From: Clostridiales bacterium
GTDB taxonomy: Bacteria > Bacillota > Clostridia > Peptostreptococcales > Anaerovoracaceae
Direction of reading: 5' to 3'
Length of the DNA stretch: 6,968 nt
Assembly (NCBI GenBank): GCA_003542355.1
Contig: DPKU01000128.1
Span: 1 to 6,968, forward strand
The position numbers and the translations under genes are program-made. Below the pieces are notes generated by a model. The model was not told where the DNA came from, did not search any database, and saw nothing but the letters and a program-made list of their open reading frames with translations. Of the stretch, positions 1 to 5,741 are shown one piece after another (position 1 is the first letter of the stretch; each line of letters begins with the position of its first letter).

Positions 1-616
1 CATCGCTTATACGCACGGCCAGATCGAAGCGTTTCAAACGCTGATCGGAGCGTTGAAAGAGATGGGCATTCAAGTGCCAAGGACCCACATGCAAAACACC
101 TACGGTCTTCTGAATTACCCCGATGTGCTATGCGACAGCGTTCGTGTAGGTGCCATTCTCTACGGCATGGGCTGCAAAGAACCTCATAAATCGAATGTCG
201 TCATCGATTTGCGGCCCGTCCTGTCCCTCCGGGCAAGGATCGCCACGATCAGAACCCTCGCAAAAGGAGAATGCTTTGGATATGGAATGATGTTTCAGGC
301 TGAAAAAGAAAGCCGCATCGCCATCCTTCCACTTGGGTATGTGGAAGGCCTTCCCCGAAAGCTTGCCTGCGGAAAAGGCACTGCCATCGTAAACGGCAGG
401 CGCGTGCCCATCGCAGGATTGGTATGCATGGATCAGTTGGCTTTGGATGTGACGGACGTGCCGGATGCAAAGCCGGGAGACGTGGCCACCTTTATCGGCC
501 GGGACGAAAAGGAAGAGCTCGGGATCGTCGAAGTGGCGACAGCAGCAGAAACGCTTCATGTGGAAATATATTGCCGGCTCGGTCAAAGAGTCGCCACCGT
601 CATAATCGATGAATAA
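1..616 (+). CDS. Alanine/serine racemase (Alr/VanT family), C-terminal part, 5'-truncated by the window edge
   Basis: PLP-dependent racemase that interconverts L- and D-alanine (or L-/D-serine), normally in the cytosol to supply D-amino acids for peptidoglycan. The first full codon begins at base 2, giving 204 visible residues, about the last half of a family protein of 370-390 residues. The PLP-binding lysine lies outside the window. Visible hallmarks are the barrel end QNTYGLLNYPD...VRVGAILYG, then the C-terminal beta domain with GYGMMF, whose Tyr (codon 281-283) matches the catalytic base of the second half-site. ILPLGYVEGLPR follows (usual form GYADG), then NGRRVPIAG and CMDQ (Met codon 428-430), which lines the active site. 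The NTYGLLNYPD pattern is closer to my memory of VanT-type serine/alanine racemases than of housekeeping Alr, so no symbol is given. No vancomycin-resistance genes are visible nearby. The stop overlaps the next gene. Family call very sure, substrate not. Confidence 0.93.
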   Translation, partial: IAYTHGQIEAFQTLIGALKEMGIQVPRTHMQNTYGLLNYPDVLCDSVRVGAILYGMGCKEPHKSNVVIDLRPVLSLRARIATIRTLAKGECFGYGMMFQAEKESRIAILPLGYVEGLPRKLACGKGTAIVNGRRVPIAGLVCMDQLALDVTDVPDAKPGDVATFIGRDEKEELGIVEVATAAETLHVEIYCRLGQRVATVIIDE

Positions 617-1205
617 AAGCCTGGAACAGAAGCACGATATGTATACGCTGAGCCAACTTGAAATGATCTGTAATGAATGTGACAGATGTCCTTTGGCTGT
701 AACGCGGACGCATGCCGTATTCGGAGAAGGAAACGAGCACAGTAAAATCATGTTTGTCGGGGAAGGCCCGGGACTCCACGAAGACCGAACCGGCAGGCCC
801 TTTGTGGGTCGTGCGGGAGAATTGTTTGATAAGATGCTCTGCGCCATCGGGCTCACAAGACAAGCGATCTATATCACAAACATCGTAAAGTGCAGGCCAC
901 CAAACAACCGAAATCCGCTGGAAGGTGAATGCAAAACTTGCCTCGAGTACCTGCGATGGCAAGTCAAAATCATTGATCCGGACATCATCGTCTGCTTGGG
1001 TGCCATTGCGGCAAAAAACATCATCGACAAGGACTTCAAGATCACACACAGCAGAGGGATCTGGTACCATAAGGGGAAATTTGAAATCCTTGCAACCTAT
1101 CACCCTGCTGCGCTTCTTCGGGATCCTGCTAAAAAACAAGATGCCTGGAAAGATCTGAGGCTGATAAGGGAAAAATATCAGCATGTTATTGACATATGCC
1201 AATAA
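609..1205 (+). CDS. Uracil-DNA glycosylase, family 4 ([4Fe-4S] type)
   Basis: Base-excision repair enzyme that removes uracil arising from cytosine deamination or dUMP incorporation in DNA. The protein is 198 residues, a normal family 4 length. The four cluster cysteines fit: C24 and C27 (CDRCPL), C95 (NIVKCRPP) and C111 (CLEYL). The 16-residue gap between the last two equals that of the Thermus family 4 enzyme. Motif A is GEGPGLHED at residues 51-59, with Gly where most members have Ala, followed by GRPFVGRAG. Motif B is HPAALLRDP at 165-173, with the catalytic-loop His165. The chosen ATG overlaps the racemase stop by 8 nt and has no clear Shine-Dalgarno, so translational coupling is likely. 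An in-frame ATG at 639 (MYTLSQL) is a plausible alternative and would still retain all motifs. The pairing with a racemase is probably operonic convenience rather than shared function. Confidence 0.93.
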   Translation: MNKSLEQKHDMYTLSQLEMICNECDRCPLAVTRTHAVFGEGNEHSKIMFVGEGPGLHEDRTGRPFVGRAGELFDKMLCAIGLTRQAIYITNIVKCRPPNNRNPLEGECKTCLEYLRWQVKIIDPDIIVCLGAIAAKNIIDKDFKITHSRGIWYHKGKFEILATYHPAALLRDPAKKQDAWKDLRLIREKYQHVIDICQ

Positions 1206-1217
1206 CTGCAGTATCCT
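1189..1217 (+). promoter_or_regulatory. SigA-type promoter for the small Cys-rich protein, inside the 3' end of the glycosylase gene
   Basis: A perfect -35 TTGACA (1189-1194), a 17-bp spacer and a -10 TATCCT (1212-1217, four of six consensus bases) are seen. Transcription would begin near 1224, giving a leader of about 70 nt before the ATG at 1297. The -10 lies within the left arm of an inverted repeat, so a protein binding that arm could block the promoter. Predicted by motif only. Confidence 0.6.
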
Positions 1218-1281
1218 ATGGATGTGCAAACAATTGATTGCGCTTGTTGCCGGTTGAATCAGACCGGTCATTCATAGGATA
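1212..1281 (+). repeat. 13-bp inverted repeat enclosing two smaller hairpins (operator pair or structured leader)
   Basis: TATCCTATGGATG (1212-1224) pairs with CATTCATAGGATA (1269-1281) over 13 positions with one G-U wobble. Between the arms, GCAAACAA (1226-1233) can pair with TTGTTGC (1244-1250) with one bulged A, and CGGT (1251-1254) with ACCG (1263-1266), so read-through RNA could fold as a three-way junction ending one base before the ribosome binding site. The left arm alone contains the dyad ATCC-TAT-GGAT, which suits a DNA operator. There is no U-tract, so it is not an intrinsic terminator. It matches no riboswitch class that I recognise. Confidence 0.55.
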
Positions 1282-1282
1282 T

Positions 1283-1290
1283 AAAGGAGG
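1283..1290 (+). promoter_or_regulatory. Strong ribosome binding site for the small Cys-rich protein
   Basis: AAAGGAGG, continued by one T, is nearly a full complement to the 16S rRNA 3' end and sits 6 nt before the ATG at 1297. It fixes the start of this short gene and predicts high translation. Confidence 0.85.
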
Positions 1291-1296
1291 TTCATT

Positions 1297-1506
1297 ATGC
1301 CACAAAGAGATGGAACAGGACCCGACGGAAGCGGACCAAGAACGACCGGGATCGGAAGAAGAGGCCGGCAAGGCGGTGTAGCAGCAGGCCCTGAAGGCTA
1401 TTGCGTATGCCCGAATTGCGGTGCACGCATTCGGCACACGACCGGCGTGCCGTGCACAGAGGTTTCGTGTCCGAAGTGCAATGCAAAAATGCTTCGGGAA
1501 GTATAG
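1297..1506 (+). CDS. Small Gly-rich/Cys-rich zinc-ribbon-like protein (69 aa), function unknown
   Basis: The N-terminal half (residues 1-34) is Gly/Arg-rich and opens with MPQRDGTGPDGSGP, the signature of small anaerobe proteins such as the DUF5320 type. The C-terminal half carries six cysteines in CVCPNCG (C36, C38, C41) and PCTEVSCPKCNAKM (C53, C58, C61), plus His47. The paired CPxC knuckles at 38-41 and 58-61 could bind one Zn; the extra C36 and C53 leave room for an Fe-S cluster instead. There is no signal peptide or membrane segment. From memory, such proteins are scattered in Clostridia and sulfate reducers, sometimes near NifX/NifB-like or MinD-like iron-sulfur proteins, but no such neighbour is present here. 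It has its own promoter, strong ribosome binding site and terminator, so it is an independent and probably well-expressed unit. The gene call is firm; its role is unknown. Confidence 0.88.
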   Translation: MPQRDGTGPDGSGPRTTGIGRRGRQGGVAAGPEGYCVCPNCGARIRHTTGVPCTEVSCPKCNAKMLREV

Positions 1507-1508
1507 CG

Positions 1509-1556
1509 ATACAACAAACAAACGGCGGCCGAAAGGTCGCCGTTTGTTTGTTGTAT
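1509..1556 (+). terminator. Intrinsic terminator, 22-bp stem with GAAA tetraloop
   Basis: Bases 1509-1530 pair with 1535-1556 over 22 positions with a single G-U wobble (1528 with 1537), closed by a GAAA loop. The GC-rich top (GGCGGCC side) is followed by a T-rich descending arm (TTTGTTTGTTGT) and a further TTTTT at 1563-1567. It starts 3 nt after the stop of the small gene and insulates it from the c-di-GMP operon. Because the ascending arm is A-rich, it could also stop minus-strand transcripts. Confidence 0.93.
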
Positions 1557-1594
1557 CTTACTGTTTTTATCAATTCGCTATATTTCTGTAAGTC

Positions 1595-1623
1595 TTGAAA
1601 ACCTGTGCACAGTCGGATACAAT
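1595..1623 (+). promoter_or_regulatory. SigA-type promoter of the c-di-GMP operon
   Basis: TTGAAA (1595-1600), a 17-bp spacer and TACAAT (1618-1623) each match consensus in five of six positions. It lies between the terminator above and the PAS-PAS-GGDEF-HD-GYP gene, with a predicted start near 1630. This leaves a leader of about 95 nt in which I see no recognisable c-di-GMP riboswitch. Confidence 0.75.
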
Positions 1624-1644
1624 AGTCATGATATGCCAGAGTCC

Positions 1645-1652
1645 ATCCTATG
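1645..1652 (+). promoter_or_regulatory. Third copy of ATCCTATG, in the leader of the c-di-GMP operon
   Basis: ATCCTATG, with a following A that also matches the right arm of the 1212-1281 repeat read on the minus strand, lies about 15-20 bp downstream of the predicted transcription start. Such a position would suit a repressor roadblock. By eye the 8-mer is absent, on either strand, from the rest of the window outside the inverted repeat. The operator role is inference. Confidence 0.3.
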
Positions 1653-1710
1653 ATCGGCTCGTATGCTCGCACAAAATAATTCCGCAACCGCTTTACATTA
1701 CAACATTAAT

Positions 1711-1717
1711 AGAGGAG
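1711..1717 (+). promoter_or_regulatory. Ribosome binding site that fixes the start of the PAS-PAS-GGDEF-HD-GYP gene
   Basis: AGAGGAG ends 8 nt before the ATG at 1726. The in-frame ATG at 1663 has no Shine-Dalgarno and would add 21 residues with no domain content, so 1726 is preferred. Confidence 0.8.
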
Positions 1718-1725
1718 ACGCATTC

Positions 1726-3624
1726 ATGGGTCAGCAAACGGAAGATCGCGGTCACTCCTGCCGTAATATAGCAAAACCTGCAAGAAAAATGCTGCGAAAG
1801 AAGAAAGTGAGGCACGATGACGCATTGTTTCGTGCCGCGTTCCAACAAGCACCCGTTGGCATTGCACTGGCCGAAGGCTTTCATTTCTTGGAAGTCAACG
1901 AAGAATTTGCCAGGATCCTGGGCCGCACAAAAGACTCTCTCAAGGGATCGTCCTGGGTGGACATCACACACCCGGATGATCTGGAGCAGGATCTGGATCT
2001 CTTCGAATCCTTCCTCAGGAAAGAAACTTCAGAATACACGTTCGAGAAGCGATTTCTTAAGCCGGATGGCAGCTTTGCATCAGCAATGATGCGCATCACA
2101 GACATCGATACCGAGAACGCCAAGAGAGGATGCCGCCGACATCTCTGCACACTCCGGGACATACGGGAGCAAAAGGAAGCCGAAAAACAGCTCCGGGAAA
2201 GCGAGCGAAGCAAGCGCGTGCTGCTTTCCAACCTGCCGGGTATGGCGTATCGCTGTGATTTCGACAGGCTTTGGACCATGCGCTATCTTTCGGAAGGCTG
2301 CATGGAATTGACAGGATACGAGCCGGAAGATCTGCTCAACAACCACACCATAGCCTACCGCGACGTGATCCTGCCTGAGAGCCGGGATACCGTTTGGGAA
2401 GAATTCAAACACACCGTGGAAAGGAAAGTCCCCTTTCGTTTTGAGTACGAGATCCTCACTGCCCAGAAAACCCGAAAATGGGTTATGGAGATCGGACGGG
2501 GCATCTTTGATGAAAGCGGAGAACAAGTGATCGCCCTGGAGGGCATCATCATCGACATCACCGAATCCAAACGACGGTTGGACAGGATCCGCTATATGTA
2601 CACTCATGACTATGTCACAGGACTGTACAATCGCAACAAATACGAACGGGAAAAAGCCATCCTGGAAAGCAAAAGCATTTGCCCTGTTTCCGTGATCATG
2701 GCCGATATCAACGGCATCCGCCTGATCAACGACGCGTTCGGACACGAAGAAGGCGACCGGATGATCGCCCAAACAGCCCGGATCCTAAAAGAGTGCTGCA
2801 GGGTTTCGGATTTGGCGGCCAGAACAGGTGGTGACGATTTTTGCATTCTTTTGCCAAAGACCGACCGAATCACCGCCTATCAACGGATGCAAGTGATACG
2901 GGAAGCCTGCGTTCGATACAATGCAACGATTTCCAATACCGACCTCCAGATCAATTTGGCCCTGGGGTTCGGAACCGTTGACCACCCGGACCAAAACTTG
3001 CGAGATGCAGAAAAAGAAGCGGAAGACTACGTCAACAAAAATAAACTCTTTCAGGGAAAAAGCTACCACAGCGCCATTCTATCGTCGATCACAGCGACGC
3101 TGCACGAGCACAGCCAGGAAACCGAGGCCCATGCCCAGCGACTATGGAATATCTGTCAAAATATCGGCGAGCGCCTTCAATTATCCCAGCAAAGCATGGA
3201 GGATCTGCACTTGTTTTCCAGACTCCACGATGTGGGTAAAGTTGGGGTGGATGACGGGATCCTGAACAAACCCGGAAAACTGACGCCAGAAGAATGGCGC
3301 GTCATGGAAAAACACCCGGAAGTCGGTTATCGGATCGCCATGTCTGCGCCGGAGCTGGCAGGGATCGCGGAATATATCCTCTGCCATCACGAACGCTGGG
3401 ACGGCTCCGGGTACCCGTTGGGGAAAGCGGGAGATGACATTCCTTTGTTCTCCAGGATCCTGGCCGTTGCTGATGCCTACGACGCCATGACCACCGACAG
3501 AGTCTACAGGGATTCCCTTTCGAAAGAAGAAGCCCTCAAAGAGATCATGACCCATGCGGGAACCCAGTTTGATCCTCACATCGCGGACATATTTATTGAG
3601 ATCATCGAAGATGATAAAGGATAG
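1726..3624 (+). CDS. Soluble PAS-PAS-GGDEF-HD-GYP c-di-GMP enzyme, probably phosphodiesterase-biased
   Basis: 632-residue hybrid second-messenger enzyme with no membrane segment or signal peptide. Order: a basic leader (about 1-30); PAS1 (about 32-146, APVGIALAEG...HPDD); PAS2 of PAS_3 type (about 165-280, SNLPGMAYRC...DITES); GGDEF (about 288-446); HD-GYP (about 452-628). In GGDEF, the metal Asp327 (ADIN), base-contacting Asn335 and Asp344 are present. The inhibitory site R359-V-S-D362 is also present, six residues ahead of the signature, but the signature is GGDDF (368-372), with Asp for the usual second acidic residue Glu. HD-GYP is complete: E465, H469, H501-D502, H530, H554-H555, DGSGYP (559-564) and D583. 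Hydrolysis of c-di-GMP is therefore well supported; cyclase activity may be weak, or the domain may bind GTP as a regulator. The signals sensed by the PAS domains are unknown. It is first in an operon with the next gene. Confidence 0.92.
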   Translation: MGQQTEDRGHSCRNIAKPARKMLRKKKVRHDDALFRAAFQQAPVGIALAEGFHFLEVNEEFARILGRTKDSLKGSSWVDITHPDDLEQDLDLFESFLRKETSEYTFEKRFLKPDGSFASAMMRITDIDTENAKRGCRRHLCTLRDIREQKEAEKQLRESERSKRVLLSNLPGMAYRCDFDRLWTMRYLSEGCMELTGYEPEDLLNNHTIAYRDVILPESRDTVWEEFKHTVERKVPFRFEYEILTAQKTRKWVMEIGRGIFDESGEQVIALEGIIIDITESKRRLDRIRYMYTHDYVTGLYNRNKYEREKAILESKSICPVSVIMADINGIRLINDAFGHEEGDRMIAQTARILKECCRVSDLAARTGGDDFCILLPKTDRITAYQRMQVIREACVRYNATISNTDLQINLALGFGTVDHPDQNLRDAEKEAEDYVNKNKLFQGKSYHSAILSSITATLHEHSQETEAHAQRLWNICQNIGERLQLSQQSMEDLHLFSRLHDVGKVGVDDGILNKPGKLTPEEWRVMEKHPEVGYRIAMSAPELAGIAEYILCHHERWDGSGYPLGKAGDDIPLFSRILAVADAYDAMTTDRVYRDSLSKEEALKEIMTHAGTQFDPHIADIFIEIIEDDKG

Positions 3625-3627
3625 TGC

Positions 3628-3636
3628 AAAGGAGGG
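3628..3636 (+). promoter_or_regulatory. Ribosome binding site of the membrane GGDEF/HD-GYP gene, with long spacing
   Basis: AAAGGAGGG lies just after the upstream stop but ends 13 nt before the first in-frame ATG (3650). No usable start codon in this frame lies at the ideal distance: only ATT at 3638, one base away. It still favours 3650 over the ATG at 3611, which overlaps the upstream gene and has no clear site. Confidence 0.55.
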
Positions 3637-3649
3637 CATTGGCAAAGAG

Positions 3650-5668
3650 ATGAAACCCCTGATTCTTTCCTTTCTCCACAATGGATACCGTCTGGAAGAA
3701 ACACATCCGGACTACAGAAAGACTTACTTGTTGAACATTTCTTTTTTGATCATCACAGTAACCTGCCTGTCTTTTGCCATTCTCAATTTGTTTCTCGATG
3801 AATATCTTGAAAACCCCTGGCATCTGGTGGGTGCTGCATTACTATGTGTTTTCACCTTGCGCTACTTCCACCAGACCAACAATATCCAACGATCTTCGGA
3901 GCTCCTGATCGGGATTCTGATCTTAACGCTCCTATCTTATTTTTATGTTGTACAAAACAAGAATTATGGCTTGTATTGGATGGCGGGGTTGCCGCCCATC
4001 ACTTATTTTCTGTTGGGCGGCCGGAAAGCGCGCAAGATTTCAACTGTGTTCTTTGCCTGTATCATACTTTTCATATGGATCAATTATGATCAATGGGGAC
4101 CTTCTGAATTCAACAGTCAATCCATGCTCAACATTGCCGGAAGCACATTGGGGATCCTGTTTTTGGTCGGGTTTTATGAACGCAGCCGGAAAGAAGCGGC
4201 GGACGCACTGATTCGCGCCAATGAAACGCTGAAAGAGAATACGGAGGATCTTCAATTGATCCTGGACACGGCCGGAGAAGGGATCTTCGGACTCGACATG
4301 CAAGGCGTCTGTACCTTCTGCAATGCTCGTGGATTGGAATTGCTGGGCTACGTCAACGAATCCGAGCTGATCGGACGAAAAATTTATCCCTTGGTCTATG
4401 CGCTGTCAGCGGACAGCAAACCGGTGCCGCCGGAGGAATGCAGGATCCTCCAGACGGTCACGACCCGAAAAAATGCGCATTCGGATCAGGAAGCATTCCG
4501 GAGAGCCGATGGCAGCCTCCTGGAAGTGGAGTATTATTCTTATCCAAAATATAAGAATGATCAAATCGCAGGCGCTGTTGTGACCTTCATCGATATCACG
4601 CATAGAAAGCATACTGAGAAGCAGATCGAGTATTTGAGCAGTCATGACCTGCTCACGGGCCTCCTCAACCGACAGCGGCTGGATCAGGAACTCCTGAATT
4701 GTGACTGTCCGGAATTCCTTCCTCTTTCCATCGTCTACGGCGATCTGGATGGATTAAAGCTGACCAACGATATCTTCGGACATACGGCAGGAGATGATTT
4801 CCTTCGAAAGGCGGCGGAAATACTCACCTTTGGCAGGCAAGCAAGCGATATTTTAGCCAGAGTCGGCGGAGACGAATTTGTTTGGATCATGCCCCATACC
4901 AGCGCCGCCGCTGCCGCAGAAAGAATGCACACGGCAAAAAGTCGGTTGGAATCTGCAGGCACCATGAATATCCGATGCAGTATTTCCATGGGCAGCGCCA
5001 CAAAGACCCATGTCGATGAAGATTTGATCCAAATCTACCAGAACGCCGAAAACGCCATGTATCGCAACAAAACGGCACGCAAGAAAGGCTATGAGCGGGC
5101 AGCGCTCAAAGACATGACCGATCTGCTCCATAAGCGGAGTATCCACGGCGAAATGCACGACAAAAACACCGGATATCTCTGTGAATGTATGGCCAGGGCA
5201 TTGAACTGGCCAGACGCTCTGGTTAAGAATCTGAGAGACGCAGGGTATTATCACGACATTGGCAAAATCGTACTGCGACCGGAGCTCTTGAACAAGACCA
5301 GTGCATTGACGTCAACAGAAGAATACGAAAAACAACAGCATCCCATCGTGGGGTATCGCATCATGAACCTGTTTGACCACACGCTGGACCTGGCGGATGC
5401 AGTTTACTCCCACCACGAAAAATGGGACGGATCCGGTTATCCAAAGGGCTTAAAAGGGGTGGAGATCCCCATCCAGTCGCGAATCATCGCACTGGCAGAG
5501 CAATATGACCATCTTCGGCATCGTCTGATGCAAGCGGCCTTGAACCCGGAAGAAGCTATTCAGCGATTGGAGCGCCTGAGCGGTATCCATTACGATCCGG
5601 ACCTGATACCGATCTTTGCGGAGGTGGCCAGGGCTTTCGAACAAGAGCCTGGGGACCATTCTCAATGA
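3650..5668 (+). CDS. Membrane 6TM-PAS-GGDEF-HD-GYP c-di-GMP enzyme, probably cyclase-biased
   Basis: 672 residues from the chosen ATG; starting at 3611 would add 13 and overlap the upstream gene by 14 nt. The N-terminus has about six hydrophobic segments (near 26-49, 57-72, 84-101, 108-124, 129-146, 158-175), an unclassified integral-membrane sensor. A short helix, probably coiled coil (177-200), leads to PAS (about 200-316), GGDEF (about 328-485) and HD-GYP (about 487-663). GGDEF looks catalytically complete: D365, N373, D382 and G406-G-D-E-F410. The inhibitory RxxD is lost (Q397-A-S-D400). In HD-GYP, the HD pair (535-536), H564, H588-H589 and DGSGYP (593-598) remain. However, the usual Glu four residues before H503 is His499, the Asp of the ADxYD motif is E617, and the normal TSDRPYR stretch is replaced by LRHRLMQ. 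Inference: mainly a diguanylate cyclase responding to an envelope signal, co-transcribed with the soluble phosphodiesterase-like partner. Family call firm, direction of activity tentative. Confidence 0.91.
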   Translation: MKPLILSFLHNGYRLEETHPDYRKTYLLNISFLIITVTCLSFAILNLFLDEYLENPWHLVGAALLCVFTLRYFHQTNNIQRSSELLIGILILTLLSYFYVVQNKNYGLYWMAGLPPITYFLLGGRKARKISTVFFACIILFIWINYDQWGPSEFNSQSMLNIAGSTLGILFLVGFYERSRKEAADALIRANETLKENTEDLQLILDTAGEGIFGLDMQGVCTFCNARGLELLGYVNESELIGRKIYPLVYALSADSKPVPPEECRILQTVTTRKNAHSDQEAFRRADGSLLEVEYYSYPKYKNDQIAGAVVTFIDITHRKHTEKQIEYLSSHDLLTGLLNRQRLDQELLNCDCPEFLPLSIVYGDLDGLKLTNDIFGHTAGDDFLRKAAEILTFGRQASDILARVGGDEFVWIMPHTSAAAAAERMHTAKSRLESAGTMNIRCSISMGSATKTHVDEDLIQIYQNAENAMYRNKTARKKGYERAALKDMTDLLHKRSIHGEMHDKNTGYLCECMARALNWPDALVKNLRDAGYYHDIGKIVLRPELLNKTSALTSTEEYEKQQHPIVGYRIMNLFDHTLDLADAVYSHHEKWDGSGYPKGLKGVEIPIQSRIIALAEQYDHLRHRLMQAALNPEEAIQRLERLSGIHYDPDLIPIFAEVARAFEQEPGDHSQ

Positions 5669-5699
5669 TTCGGCGGACAATGGAACATCAAAAATAGTA

Positions 5700-5725
5700 A
5701 AGAGGACGGAGATCTCCGTCCTCTT
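5700..5725. terminator. Bidirectional terminator between the convergent c-di-GMP operon and glyA (26-bp perfect palindrome)
   Basis: AAGAGGACGGA (5700-5710) and TCCGTCCTCTT (5715-5725) pair over 11 bp around a GATC loop, making the whole 26 bases a perfect palindrome. On the minus strand the stem is followed by TTTACTATTTTT, a good U-tract for glyA. On the plus strand only CTTCT follows, so termination of the c-di-GMP operon here may be weaker. It fills the centre of the 73-nt gap between the two stops. Confidence 0.88.
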
Positions 5726-5741
5726 CTAAAACATGCAGAGC

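Noticed and set aside
128..856. Long minus-strand open frame (242 codons) opposite the racemase and glycosylase
   Set aside because: It is antisense to two clearly conserved proteins, spans their junction, and its translation shows no recognisable domain or ribosome binding site.
1..1205. Vancomycin-resistance cluster suggested by the VanT-like racemase
   Set aside because: The neighbour is a DNA repair gene and no ligase, dehydrogenase, dipeptidase or two-component gene is visible.
600..1271. Minus-strand open frame (223 codons) opposite the glycosylase
   Set aside because: Antisense shadow of a gene with all family 4 motifs; no domain seen.
1212..1281. Inverted repeat as a terminator of the racemase-glycosylase operon
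   Set aside because: The arms are 44 nt apart and no U-tract follows; instead a ribosome binding site comes directly after.
1663..1725. Upstream ATG start for the PAS-PAS-GGDEF-HD-GYP gene
   Set aside because: No Shine-Dalgarno, only 21 unconserved-looking extra residues; ATG 1726 has a well-placed AGAGGAG.
1624..1725. c-di-GMP riboswitch in the leader of the c-di-GMP operon
   Set aside because: I looked for the conserved GEMM-type core and paired stems and did not find them; the leader is short with no strong stem.
2080..2772. Minus-strand open frame (230 codons) inside the first GGDEF gene
   Set aside because: Mirror of biased codon use in the plus-strand gene; the protein has no recognisable motif.
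3554..3649. Start of the membrane GGDEF gene inside the upstream HD-GYP gene (ATG at 3554)
   Set aside because: It would overlap 71 coding bases of the HD-GYP domain. Later starts at 3611 or 3650 fit the operon spacing better.
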